NCBI RefSeq assembly: GCF_003049525.1
Contig: NZ_PYWL01000001.1
Location: 248,001 to 312,000 of the forward strand
Source of the DNA: Lysinibacillus fusiformis
Lineage (GTDB): Bacteria; Bacillota; Bacilli; Bacillales_A; Planococcaceae
DNA length: 64,000 nt
Direction of reading: 5' to 3'
The position numbers were made by a program, and so were the translations under genes. Positions 47,547-56,641 of this stretch are shown here, piece after piece (position 1 is the first letter of the stretch; every line of letters begins with the position of its first letter). The notes below the pieces were generated by a model. That model was given only the letters and a program-made list of their open reading frames with translations, searched no databases and was not told the origin of the DNA.

Positions 47547-47631
47547 CTTTCTTATCTTTTTTAAATAGGTTAATACACGTGCGCGTAATACTACTAACGA
47601 ATTTCGGCAATTGGAACGTATATACTTTCAG
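47530..47631 (-). CDS. spoVM: SpoVM, small spore-coat morphogenesis peptide (CTG start)
   Basis: A 33-residue peptide, readable on the minus strand from a CTG at 47631: (M)KVYTFQLPKF, VSSITRTCIN, LFKKDKKVKKSD. It lines up with B. subtilis SpoVM (26 residues), including Pro9 and Arg17 in the same positions and the LPKF core. SpoVM binds the convex forespore membrane and anchors SpoIVA for coat assembly. GGGGGAG lies 6 bases before the CTG and no ATG, GTG or TTG is in frame nearby. It lies 18 bases after thiN, as in B. subtilis (thiN-spoVM-rpmB). The Lys-rich C-terminal tail is longer than in B. subtilis. Confidence 0.85.
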   Translation of the reverse strand: MKVYTFQLPKFVSSITRTCINLFKKDKKVKKSD

Positions 47632-47649
47632 GACTCTCTCCCCCTTACG

Positions 47650-48303
47650 CTAATCTATGCTTCTTATCATTAAACATATGCCTCTTGAGAAAGATATAGA
47701 CCCTGAAGTTCCTATTATTTCATTACTTGTAAATCGGGATGTTCCTAAAGAAATTTCTTCTTTCGTCGTTTCATATTTCACTTGCCTTAATGTCACATCT
47801 TTTATCGGCTCTTCATGAGCAAAGAAGGATAAGTACCGATATCGGTTATCTGCATAAATAGGATGTGTACCCGGCAATAAAAATTGTAACATATTTGTAT
47901 GATTAATAATCTTCAATACAATGTGTGGATGCTCTTTTTGTAAACGATATATAGAACGAACAGCTGCCTCATAATGATCTAGACGCCCTCCCGTAACACC
48001 TGTCAAAATAATTTCTTCTGGTGCATACGTAAATGCTTTAAGCAAGGCCAAATCCGTATCTGTTTCATTTTTCTCTTCTTGAAAACGTTGTTGATCATTT
48101 GTCCGCGCCATCACCCGCTGATATTCTTCTTCTGATAAAGAATCAAAATCTCCAACAATTGCATGTGGCGTAATCCCCTGCTCTATTAAATATAAAGCAC
48201 CACGATCTGCGCCAATAAACACTACATCCTGTTGTAATTGAAACGATGTGAATGAACACAGCTCTTGTTTTGGACCACCTGCACAAACAACGACTGTCGT
48301 CAT
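47650..48303 (-). CDS. thiN: Thiamine pyrophosphokinase
   Basis: Converts thiamine to thiamine pyrophosphate using ATP. The 217-residue protein has VVCAGGPKQEL at the N-terminus, ADRGALYLIEQGITPHAIVGDFDS near residue 33, and EKNETDTDLALLKAF near 78, all family signatures, then TGGRLDHYEA. It overlaps rpe by 4 bases and precedes spoVM by 18 bases. Confidence 0.95.
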   Translation of the reverse strand: MTTVVVCAGGPKQELCSFTSFQLQQDVVFIGADRGALYLIEQGITPHAIVGDFDSLSEEEYQRVMARTNDQQRFQEEKNETDTDLALLKAFTYAPEEIILTGVTGGRLDHYEAAVRSIYRLQKEHPHIVLKIINHTNMLQFLLPGTHPIYADNRYRYLSFFAHEEPIKDVTLRQVKYETTKEEISLGTSRFTSNEIIGTSGSISFSRGICLMIRSID

Positions 48304-48971
48304 CCGTTAATCGCTGCCTCACCAGCCGCTAAAATTTCTTGAAGCGCAGCTGTTCGATCCTCTTTACTATAGATGGCTGATCCTGCCACAAAAATCGTCG
48401 CTCCTGCCTGTGCACATGGAACAATCGTTTCGGCTGTAATGCCACCGTCAATTTCAATGGCGATGTCCAATCCACGCTCTTTAATCAGTGAAGATAAAGC
48501 CTCGATTTTAGGCACAACCGAATGAATGAATTTTTGTCCGCCGAACCCTGGATTGACAGTCATTAATAAAACCATATCGATATCTTCAAGAACATGCTGG
48601 ATAGATTCTATCGGTGTATGTGGATTTAAAACGACACCCGCCTTTATACCATACGAACGGATTAATTGAATTGTACGATGTAGGTGACGACAAGCTTCAA
48701 CATGTACGGTAATATAGTCTGCTCCAGCTTGAGCAAACTGTTCAATATACTGATCTGGGTTTTCAATCATTAAATGTACATCTAATGGTAAATCTGTTAA
48801 TGGACGGATAGCATCCAATACGATTGAGCCAAATGAAATATTCGGCACAAAATGACCATCCATCACATCTATATGAATTAGTTTTGCACCCGCTTGCTCT
48901 ACTTCTTTTACTTCTTCTCCTAATTTTGCAAAATTCGCTGCTAAAATTGATGGTGCTATTTGTATCATCAT
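48300..48971 (-). CDS. rpe: Ribulose-phosphate 3-epimerase
   Basis: Pentose phosphate enzyme interconverting ribulose-5-P and xylulose-5-P. The 223-residue TIM barrel has IAPSILAANFAKLGEEV, HIDVMDGHFVPNIS (metal-binding His/Asp), LDVHLMI, MTVNPGFGGQKF and EIDGGI. It starts MMIQIAPS; either Met is possible. It shares a base with the rsgA stop. Confidence 0.96.
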   Translation of the reverse strand: MMIQIAPSILAANFAKLGEEVKEVEQAGAKLIHIDVMDGHFVPNISFGSIVLDAIRPLTDLPLDVHLMIENPDQYIEQFAQAGADYITVHVEACRHLHRTIQLIRSYGIKAGVVLNPHTPIESIQHVLEDIDMVLLMTVNPGFGGQKFIHSVVPKIEALSSLIKERGLDIAIEIDGGITAETIVPCAQAGATIFVAGSAIYSKEDRTAALQEILAAGEAAING

Positions 48972-49855
48972 TAATACCTCGGCTTTCGATCCATAATTTC
49001 TTGCATAAATTGTTCATAATGCTTGTAGCGGTAGTCACGAATTTCCCCTGTCTCTACGGACGCCTTGACTGCACATTTGGGCTCTTTCATATGTAAACAG
49101 CCTCTGAATTTACAATGATCCGCTACTCTAATCATTTCTGGAAAACATGCGCCTAATTCTTCTTTCTCAATTTCATCAAAATCAAACGAACTGAAACCAG
49201 GCGTATCTGCCAATAAACCATCACAGACCTCAATTAGCTCAACGTGACGCGTCGTATGTTTTCCACGTCCTAGGCTCTGTGAGATAATTCCTGTTTTTAA
49301 ATTCAATTCAGGAATTAATGTATTTAGTAATGTTGATTTTCCAACACCAGATTGGCCTGCTAGCACAGTTGTTTTTCCCTTTAATATAGGCTGTAATCTT
49401 TCCACTAATTCTTCTTCATCTTTATAAGTTTGAAGAACGGTATAGCCCATATTTTCGTAATCAGCGATATAACGCTGTAATTCCTCATGTTCGTTATTTT
49501 CTAGTAAATCCATTTTTGTTAGACAAATAATAGGGTGTACATGGAATGATTCTAAAACAACTAAAAAGCGATCGAGTAATATCGTATTGAAATTAGGCTC
49601 TTTTACAGAAAAAACCAAGATACCCTGATCAATATTGGCAATTGGCGGCCTAACTAATTCATTTTGACGTTCTAAAATCTTTTGAATAGTGCCATCCGAT
49701 CCTTCTGTTTCCAATGAATATTCTACAATATCACCGACAAGCGGGGATTCTCCACGATTGCGAAAGACCCCACGTCCTCGGCATTGAATAAGCTGATGAC
49801 CATCATAAACATAATAATAACCGCTTAACGCTTTTCTTATTTGGCCTTGCGCCAT
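48971..49855 (-). CDS. rsgA: RsgA (CpgA/YloQ), ribosome small-subunit-dependent GTPase
   Basis: Circularly permuted GTPase that monitors late 30S maturation. The 294-residue protein has an N-terminal OB-fold (IRKALSGYYYVYDG, then NRGESPLVGDIVEY), TKMDLL (G4), AGQSGVGKSTLLNTL (G1), DTPGFSSFDFD (G3), and a C-terminal zinc module with Cys in CKFRGCLHMKEPKC. It follows prkC by 12 bases and is reported to be phosphorylated by PrkC in B. subtilis. Confidence 0.97.
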   Translation of the reverse strand: MAQGQIRKALSGYYYVYDGHQLIQCRGRGVFRNRGESPLVGDIVEYSLETEGSDGTIQKILERQNELVRPPIANIDQGILVFSVKEPNFNTILLDRFLVVLESFHVHPIICLTKMDLLENNEHEELQRYIADYENMGYTVLQTYKDEEELVERLQPILKGKTTVLAGQSGVGKSTLLNTLIPELNLKTGIISQSLGRGKHTTRHVELIEVCDGLLADTPGFSSFDFDEIEKEELGACFPEMIRVADHCKFRGCLHMKEPKCAVKASVETGEIRDYRYKHYEQFMQEIMDRKPRY

Positions 49856-49866
49856 CCAATTCCTCC

Positions 49867-51855
49867 TTAATTGACATCGTTATAATTAACTTTTTCTTCT
49901 AAGATGATTTCTGAGTCACGGATAATTCTATAACTCGCATCTTTGCCTTCTTCAATAACAAGCTGTATATTGTAAGGCGTATCATTTAAAATTTCCAGCT
50001 CCGTAACTGGTTCAGAAAATGTATGATTTTTATCTTGAATTTCAATTCGAACTTTTTGAGGTACACCCTCTTCTTTAGGTTTATACTCAATGACTACGGG
50101 CTTAAGCAGAAGTTTCTCAGGCTTTTTAGCTGGTCCCTTACTAATTATAACCGAAATAGCAGAACCTTCCTCCACCATAGTACCTGCTTTTGTCAATTGC
50201 GAAATTACACTACCAGCAGGGATCGATTCATGATAGTCTTCACGAGATACTCGCCAGCTGAGACCTACTCTATTCACATAGTTATCCATATCCGCTTTCG
50301 AATAATTCACAACATTTTCTACTCTGACCATACGAACACCTTGACTTACTTTAAAGGTAATCGTTTCCTCTTTCGCTACCACTTCCGTATCTGCCGCAAT
50401 ACTTTGCTCAATAATTCTACCTTCAGGTTCACGAGAAGGAACTTCCTCTTTCCTTACTTCTTTATACTTTCCTTTTATTAAAGCCTCTACTTGACTATAA
50501 TTTTGTCCGACATAATTATCAACGGTCGTCGTCTCCACACCTAAACTAACAATTAGGTCAATCTCTGAGCCTTTTGCGCGCATCGAGTTTTTCTCTGGAT
50601 CGGTTTCTATAACATGACCCTTTTCAATGTCCTCATGATTTCGTTCCTGATGCTCCTCACCAACAACAAATCCCTCGGCTTCTAATTTTTTTGTAGCTTC
50701 CTCTACAGTCAAATTTATTACATCTGGGACTGCCACTTTTTTCGGGCTAAATAAATCTGCTGCAAATATGAAGAATAAGAAGATGATAATTACCGCTATT
50801 AATAATCCCGCCACAATCTTAGGCCATTTTTTCTTCTTTGCTTTAACAGGAGTAGGTTTTTCTACAGGTTTTTTAGGTGGTGCCTGAGCTGGAGATTTAT
50901 ATTCCACAATGGGTTCAATAACCCTTGTTTTAGTTAAATCTTCATCTTTCTTTAGAGCTTCCTCTTTAATAATTGGAATGGCCTTTGTCGCATCATTATC
51001 CACTGGAATAACAAACTTTGGTTCATTTATTCGGGAAGATGATAAGACGGTTTCCAAATCATCATACATTTCTTCCACTGTATTATAGCGATGAGATGCA
51101 TCTTTTGCTGTAGCCTTGAGCACCACATTTTCCAAGCTTTGCGGAATAGTTCCATCAAAAGCGCGAACTGAAGGTGTTTCCGCTTGTAAATGCTTAAGGG
51201 CAATAGAAACAGCTGACTCCCCTGAAAAAGGTAATTCACCTGTTAATAATTCATACAATACAATACCCAATGCATAGATGTCCGATTGACTTGTAGCCGT
51301 CCCACCCCGAGCCTGCTCTGGTGATAAGTAATGCACTGTCCCTAGCACAGAATTCGTTTGAGTAAAGGATGTAGCGCTTAACGTCATGGCAATGCCAAAA
51401 TCAGTTACTTTGACATTTCCCTCTGCATCCATCAAAATATTTTGTGGTTTAATATCACGGTGAATAATATGATTTTCATGGGCATTAGCAATAGCAGACG
51501 TTAATTGCTTCATAATATGCACACTTCTAGACGGAGAAATTGGTGCAAATTCTTGTATGTACTGCTTTAACGTTTTTCCTTGAACAAATTCCATTACAAT
51601 ATAGTGTAGATCCCCATCGTCACCTACATCATAAACACTAACAATATTAGGATGTGTAAGACTTGTGGCAGACAGTGCCTCACGTTGAAAACGTCGATGT
51701 AACTCATCCTCATTGGAAAAATCATAGCGTAATATTTTTATGGCTACATCACGATTTAATATCATATCATGAGCTAAATAAACATTGGACATACCTCCGC
51801 CACCAATGAGGTCTAATATCTTATAACGGTCACTAATTCTTTTACCTACCAGCAT
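49867..51855 (-). CDS. prkC: PrkC, membrane Ser/Thr kinase with PASTA repeats
   Basis: Eukaryotic-like kinase sensing muropeptides, tied to germination, stationary phase and cell-wall control. The 662-residue protein has a kinase domain (about 10-270: ATP loop GGGGMSNVY, catalytic IIHRDIKPQNILM, DFG, and APE-like SPEQARGG), a juxtamembrane linker, one membrane segment near 350 (IVAGLLIAVIIIFLFFIFAA), then three PASTA repeats from about 373 and a C-terminal beta domain. It is coupled to prpC (2-base gap). Confidence 0.97.
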   Translation of the reverse strand: MLVGKRISDRYKILDLIGGGGMSNVYLAHDMILNRDVAIKILRYDFSNEDELHRRFQREALSATSLTHPNIVSVYDVGDDGDLHYIVMEFVQGKTLKQYIQEFAPISPSRSVHIMKQLTSAIANAHENHIIHRDIKPQNILMDAEGNVKVTDFGIAMTLSATSFTQTNSVLGTVHYLSPEQARGGTATSQSDIYALGIVLYELLTGELPFSGESAVSIALKHLQAETPSVRAFDGTIPQSLENVVLKATAKDASHRYNTVEEMYDDLETVLSSSRINEPKFVIPVDNDATKAIPIIKEEALKKDEDLTKTRVIEPIVEYKSPAQAPPKKPVEKPTPVKAKKKKWPKIVAGLLIAVIIIFLFFIFAADLFSPKKVAVPDVINLTVEEATKKLEAEGFVVGEEHQERNHEDIEKGHVIETDPEKNSMRAKGSEIDLIVSLGVETTTVDNYVGQNYSQVEALIKGKYKEVRKEEVPSREPEGRIIEQSIAADTEVVAKEETITFKVSQGVRMVRVENVVNYSKADMDNYVNRVGLSWRVSREDYHESIPAGSVISQLTKAGTMVEEGSAISVIISKGPAKKPEKLLLKPVVIEYKPKEEGVPQKVRIEIQDKNHTFSEPVTELEILNDTPYNIQLVIEEGKDASYRIIRDSEIILEEKVNYNDVN

Positions 51856-51857
51856 TC

Positions 51858-52610
51858 TTACACCTCCTCATCCTTTTTAGTTAGTAGCACGAGGGAGATA
51901 TTATCTTCTCCCCCGCTAGCATTTGCTAATTCTACAAGTTTACGTCCTTTTTCCAATATAGGATCGGGATACGTAATGATCGAAGCCATTTCATAGACAG
52001 TTAGTTTATTGCTTAATCCATCTGAACAAATGAGTAAATACGATTTTGGTGCCAACTCTACTTCATAAAAATCTGGTTCTATTGCTTCCTCTGTACCTAC
52101 AGCTTTTAAGATGAAATTTTTCTTTGGATGCGTCAATGCTTCCTCTTCACTAATTTCTCCATTTTCAACCAGTACATTCACATAAGAATGATCTTTTGTG
52201 ATTTGTTGTGCACCATCTTCAAAGAAATAATACACACGACTATCTCCAACATGTGCAATGAAACAATGATGTCCTTCTATTAACACTGCAATAAACGTCG
52301 TGCCCATTCCTTTACAGTCTTCGTGTGATAAAGAATAGTCATAAATATTTTTATTCAATTGCTTTACTGTTTGTAATAACCATTCTTTCTTTGATGTTGT
52401 TGATACAAAATGATGTGCGTCTGCCTGTAAAAAAAAGGTCTCCATCTGTTTTATTGCCATATCACTTGCCACATCTCCAGCATTATGACCACCCATGCCG
52501 TCCGCCACAAGTGCTAGCGCAAGCCCGTCAGGACGTTTAAATAATGCAGCACGGTCTTCATTAATTGATCGTTTTAAACCAATATCACTTTCGACTGTGT
52601 ATTCCAACAC
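51858..52610 (-). CDS. prpC: PrpC, PP2C-type protein phosphatase
   Basis: Counters PrkC by dephosphorylating shared substrates. The 250-residue PPM-family protein has conserved RSINEDRA, VADGMGGHNAGDVAS, HVGDSRVYYF, SDGLSNKL and GGEDNISLVL, with metal-binding Asp in each. It sits between rlmN (3-base gap) and prkC, the usual order. Confidence 0.97.
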   Translation of the reverse strand: MLEYTVESDIGLKRSINEDRAALFKRPDGLALALVADGMGGHNAGDVASDMAIKQMETFFLQADAHHFVSTTSKKEWLLQTVKQLNKNIYDYSLSHEDCKGMGTTFIAVLIEGHHCFIAHVGDSRVYYFFEDGAQQITKDHSYVNVLVENGEISEEEALTHPKKNFILKAVGTEEAIEPDFYEVELAPKSYLLICSDGLSNKLTVYEMASIITYPDPILEKGRKLVELANASGGEDNISLVLLTKKDEEV

Positions 52611-52613
52611 TGG

Positions 52614-53756
52614 TCACCTCGTTTCTTCAGATCTCTCTTGCGCACGTAATTGACCACACGCAGCCGCAATATCAGAACCCTGCTCTCGGCGGATCGTTAC
52701 GTTTATCCCATTTTTCTTTAATGTTTTTTCAAACGCAAAAATTTGGCTACGAGACGTACGAACATAATCACGTTCTGGTACGTAGTTAACAGGAATTAAG
52801 TTAACGTGACATTTAATTCCTTTAATTAAAGCAGAAAGCTCTTCTGCAATTTCTACTGAATCATTTTCACCAGACATTAATCCATATTCAAAACTTACAC
52901 GTCTGCCAGTCTTTTTAGTATAGTAACGAACGGCTTCCATTAACTCTTCTAATTTATAGGCACGCGCAATTGGCATAAGCTTTTGACGAGCCTCTTGATT
53001 TGGTGCATGTAAAGATACAGCAAAGTTAATTTGTAGTTGTTCATCAGCGAATTGATAAATTTTTGGAACGATACCTGATGTGGATACAGTAATGTGACGC
53101 GCTCCAATGTTTAATCCCTTTTCATGATTAATCACTTTTAAGAAGTTCATCATTGCATCATAATTATCGAAAGGTTCTCCAATACCCATAATAACAATAT
53201 GTGATACTCGCTCACTTACTTCATCTAAAGTTTGCTGCACTTTTACAACTTGTTCTACAATTTCCCCAGCCAATAAATGTCGTTTCAAGCCACCTAAGGT
53301 TGAGGCACAAAATGTACATCCAATGCGGCAGCCCACCTGTGTTGTCACACAGACAGAGTTTCCATATTCATGGCGCATTAATACCGTTTCTATAGAGTAA
53401 CCATCTTGCAATTGGAATAAAAACTTAATGGTACCGTCTTTAGACTCTTGCTTGATAATTGTTGACAAGGTAGATAAGGCAAAATTTGCAGCTAGCTTGT
53501 CCCGTAATCCCTTTGAAAGGTTTGACATTTCTTCAAACGTCTTAACACGTTTATTATATAACCAATCAAAAATCTGTGCTGCACGGAAAGGCTTTTCTCC
53601 GTTTTCCTTTAACCATTCTTCTAATTGATGTGGCTGGAATGAATAAATCGATTCCTTTAAATTTGGTTTTTCCTTTTTCACACGTCGAACTGGCTTTTCT
53701 TCTGCCTCTTCAACTAAATCGTTGATACGTTCATTAAATTCCTTTTGATCCAGCAT
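52614..53756 (-). CDS. rlmN: RlmN, radical SAM 23S rRNA/tRNA m2A methyltransferase
   Basis: Methylates A2503 of 23S rRNA and A37 of some tRNAs. The 380-residue protein has the radical-SAM cluster [11 protein letters not shown] near residue 140, [17 protein letters not shown] [13 protein letters not shown] near 185, and HITVSTSGI near 220. The methyl-carrying C-terminal Cys is in [10 protein letters not shown]. It has a basic 35-residue N-terminal extension. Its start shares a base with the end of rsmB. Confidence 0.96.
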   Translation of the reverse strand: MLDQKEFNERINDLVEEAEEKPVRRVKKEKPNLKESIYSFQPHQLEEWLKENGEKPFRAAQIFDWLYNKRVKTFEEMSNLSKGLRDKLAANFALSTLSTIIKQESKDGTIKFLFQLQDGYSIETVLMRHEYGNSVCVTTQVGCRIGCTFCASTLGGLKRHLLAGEIVEQVVKVQQTLDEVSERVSHIVIMGIGEPFDNYDAMMNFLKVINHEKGLNIGARHITVSTSGIVPKIYQFADEQLQINFAVSLHAPNQEARQKLMPIARAYKLEELMEAVRYYTKKTGRRVSFEYGLMSGENDSVEIAEELSALIKGIKCHVNLIPVNYVPERDYVRTSRSQIFAFEKTLKKNGINVTIRREQGSDIAAACGQLRAQERSEETR

Positions 53757-55117
53757 TAGTTGGATTCTCCTTTTTTACGAAAGGCGGCAACGAAGAAACC
53801 GTCACTGCCAAAGTCTTGTGGAAAGACTTGAAGCATGCCATTAGCTTGCTTTTCCGCTAATTTTGTTGGTAAAGATTCTAGTTGTATCGCTTCCATTTCT
53901 GGATGCGTTGCTAAAAAGGCTTTTACTGTGCCTTCATTTTCTTGTTTATCGACGGTACAAGTACTATACACAAGCTTACCCTCTATCTTCAATACTTTTG
54001 TCGCTGCATCTAATAATGCTAGTTGGATTGTTTGAAGATTTTCTAAATCTTCTTCTCGCTTCGTATATTTAATATCTGGCTTACGTCGCATAACTCCTAG
54101 TCCACTACATGGTGCATCCACTAAAACGGCATCATAAGACTCTGCTTGTAAAAATTCAGGTGCTTTGCGACCGTCAATTGGGGCTGTTTCAATAATATCT
54201 AGCCCTAGACGTTCTGTATTATGGTCGATTAAATCTAATTTATGTGGATGAAGATCTGTTGCTAAAATAGAACCTTCATTTTTCATGATTTCAGCTAAAT
54301 GCGTTGTTTTACCACCTGGTGCTGCACACATATCCAAGACACGCATACCAGGAGATGGGTTTAGAACATTGGCTGGTATCATTGAACTCTCGTCTTGAAT
54401 AGTAATATGCCCCTCTTTAAATGCATGAGTACGAGCGGGTTGACCATTTGTTAAGTGTAGACATTCTGGGATGACCTCACTTTGCTTCGCTGTTAAACCT
54501 TCCGCTTCGAGTTCCGCTATCGCTTGCTCAACAGTTACCTTCGTTGTGTTGACACGAACAGTTTGCATAGGTGGTACATTATTTTCATGTAACATTCCTG
54601 TAGCTACTTCTAGACCGTAATTATCAACAAAACGTTGTACTAGCCAAATCGGATGACTTGTTTCAATAGCAAGACGCTCTATTGGATTTTCAATATCAGT
54701 TATAGCAGGTACACCTTGACGCAAGACAGATCTTAAAATACCATTGACCGTCGAAGCAATACCACGATGCCCTCGGCGCTTCGCAATTTCTACTGCCTCA
54801 TTAACGGCTGCATGCGCTGGGATACGCGTTAAATACTGCATTTGATACAAAGATATACGCAATAACCAACGAACCCAATGATCTATAGAGCCACGGATAA
54901 AAGGCTCTAAATAATAATCAAGGGTCATTTTATGTTGCAATGTGCCATAGGTTAATTCTGTTAATAAAGCACGGTCCTTCGCCTCTATTTTATGTCGTTT
55001 AATGGTTTCATTGAGAAGTAAATTGCTATAGGCTTGATTTTTATCAACTGCTAACAGAATAGACAATGCGGCGTCTCGCACATTTCCATCCCAAATTACT
55101 ACACTTTTTTTACTCAT
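53756..55117 (-). CDS. rsmB: RsmB, 16S rRNA m5C967 methyltransferase
   Basis: The 453-residue protein has an N-terminal NusB-like RNA-binding domain (about 1-140) and a C-terminal SAM domain with [17 protein letters not shown] near 248. The two catalytic Cys lie in [16 protein letters not shown] and [13 protein letters not shown]. It overlaps fmt by 4 bases and rlmN by 1 base, in the def-fmt-rsmB-rlmN operon. Confidence 0.96.
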   Translation of the reverse strand: MSKKSVVIWDGNVRDAALSILLAVDKNQAYSNLLLNETIKRHKIEAKDRALLTELTYGTLQHKMTLDYYLEPFIRGSIDHWVRWLLRISLYQMQYLTRIPAHAAVNEAVEIAKRRGHRGIASTVNGILRSVLRQGVPAITDIENPIERLAIETSHPIWLVQRFVDNYGLEVATGMLHENNVPPMQTVRVNTTKVTVEQAIAELEAEGLTAKQSEVIPECLHLTNGQPARTHAFKEGHITIQDESSMIPANVLNPSPGMRVLDMCAAPGGKTTHLAEIMKNEGSILATDLHPHKLDLIDHNTERLGLDIIETAPIDGRKAPEFLQAESYDAVLVDAPCSGLGVMRRKPDIKYTKREEDLENLQTIQLALLDAATKVLKIEGKLVYSTCTVDKQENEGTVKAFLATHPEMEAIQLESLPTKLAEKQANGMLQVFPQDFGSDGFFVAAFRKKGESN

Positions 55118-56055
55118 TTAAATTGGTCCCCAATCTGTAATTTAGAACCTGTACCACGTAAATATTCCTCAGCTGTCATGCGCTTTTTACCTGCAGGTTG
55201 TACATCAAATAATGCTAAGGTTGTCCCATTGCCTGCCGCTACTTCAAAATGATCTTTTGCAATCGCTACTACAGTACCAGGAATCGTATCATGCTTGCTA
55301 TTGCCAATAATTGCCCACCATACTTTAAAATTCCCATCCTCAAAAGTTGTATATGCTACAGGCCACGGATGAAGTCCGCGTACTTGATTGTAAAGAGTTG
55401 TGGCATCCTTTGTCCAATCAATACGTTCCTGTTCTCTCGAAATATTGCTCGCAAAAGTAACTTGCGTTTCATCTTGAACTGTACGGCTATTTGTTCCATT
55501 AATAATAGATGGAAGTGTGTCCTTTAATAAATCACGACCAACTATACTTAGCTTATCAAAAAATCCACCTGTATGATCATCTTGTTCAATTGGAATAGCT
55601 CTTTGAGAAATAATATCACCTGCATCAAGTTTTTCTGCCATATACATAATTGTGACGCCAGTTTCCTTTTCACCATCCATAATAGCTTGGTGAATAGGGG
55701 CGCCTCCACGATATTTTGGTAATAACGAGGCATGGACATTAATACAGCCGAGTGCAGGAGCATCCAATAGTTCTTTCGGTAATATTTGTCCAAATGCAGC
55801 GGTAATGACTATATCTGGTTGTAACGCAAGAATCTGTTGTAGCTCATTTGATCCACGTAGCTTTTCTGGTTGGATAATAGGTAATCCTAGCTCTAATGCT
55901 GCTGCCTTGACAGGTGGTGGTGTCAATACACGTTTACGGCCTACTGGTCGATCAGGTTGCGTCACTACTGCTTTAATATCGTACCCTTCTTCATGTAGCA
56001 TACGCAAAATGGGTGCAGAGAAGTCAGGTGTCCCCATAAAAATAATCGAAGTCAT
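55114..56055 (-). CDS. fmt: Methionyl-tRNA formyltransferase
   Basis: Adds formyl to initiator Met-tRNA. The 313 residues from [17 protein letters not shown] match the family; GAGGAGG precedes the start at 56055, inside the last codons of def. Motifs: [18 protein letters not shown] near residue 108 with the catalytic His and the SLLPxYRG signature, MDAGDI-type LDAGDI near 145, and a C-terminal RNA-binding domain (about 205-313). It overlaps rsmB by 4 bases. Confidence 0.97.
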   Translation of the reverse strand: MTSIIFMGTPDFSAPILRMLHEEGYDIKAVVTQPDRPVGRKRVLTPPPVKAAALELGLPIIQPEKLRGSNELQQILALQPDIVITAAFGQILPKELLDAPALGCINVHASLLPKYRGGAPIHQAIMDGEKETGVTIMYMAEKLDAGDIISQRAIPIEQDDHTGGFFDKLSIVGRDLLKDTLPSIINGTNSRTVQDETQVTFASNISREQERIDWTKDATTLYNQVRGLHPWPVAYTTFEDGNFKVWWAIIGNSKHDTIPGTVVAIAKDHFEVAAGNGTTLALFDVQPAGKKRMTAEEYLRGTGSKLQIGDQFK

Positions 56056-56056
56056 T

Positions 56057-56551
56057 TTATTCCTCCTCGTTTGCATACATTTCTTCAAGTTCTTCTGCAG
56101 TTATAACACGTTTAATTTTTGAATCAAATAGCACGCCATCTAAATGATCAATTTCATGTAAAATTGCTCTAGCATCAAAGCCCCCTGCTTCTAATTCATA
56201 AACACGTCCTTCACGGTCACATGCTTCAATTTTTACATAGCTAGGGCGTTCTACCTCACCATATAATCCTGGGAAACTCAAACAACCTTCAATATCTATT
56301 TCCGCCCCATCCGTTTCAATAACAGTTGGATTAACCATTTCTAAAATATCGCGTTCTTCACCTAGTTCTACAATCGCTACTCGTAACCCTATATCAATTT
56401 GTGGGGCTGCAATGCCAACACCATCATATTCCACCATTGTGTCATATAAATCATCCAGTAATGTAATGAGTTCATCGTTAATTTCTGTTACTTCAGCACA
56501 TGGTGTTGAAAGTACTTGTGCTGGGTGTTCGATTACTTTTTTTATTGCCAT
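56057..56551 (-). CDS. def: Peptide deformylase
   Basis: Removes formyl from new proteins, partner of fmt. The 164-residue protein has the three motifs [16 protein letters not shown] and HEIDHLDG with the metal-binding Cys and two His. It is the short Def type. Start at 56551 ([10 protein letters not shown]) chosen by GAGGAAAT upstream; a frame to 56587 lacks a site. Confidence 0.96.
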   Translation of the reverse strand: MAIKKVIEHPAQVLSTPCAEVTEINDELITLLDDLYDTMVEYDGVGIAAPQIDIGLRVAIVELGEERDILEMVNPTVIETDGAEIDIEGCLSFPGLYGEVERPSYVKIEACDREGRVYELEAGGFDARAILHEIDHLDGVLFDSKIKRVITAEELEEMYANEEE

Positions 56552-56641
56552 TTTTATTTCCTCATTTCCGCTTTTAGCTTGAGCCATACCACTTTATTTA
56601 TTTTTATGGTCTTATGCTCGTAAAACTGTGTTTATACTCTC

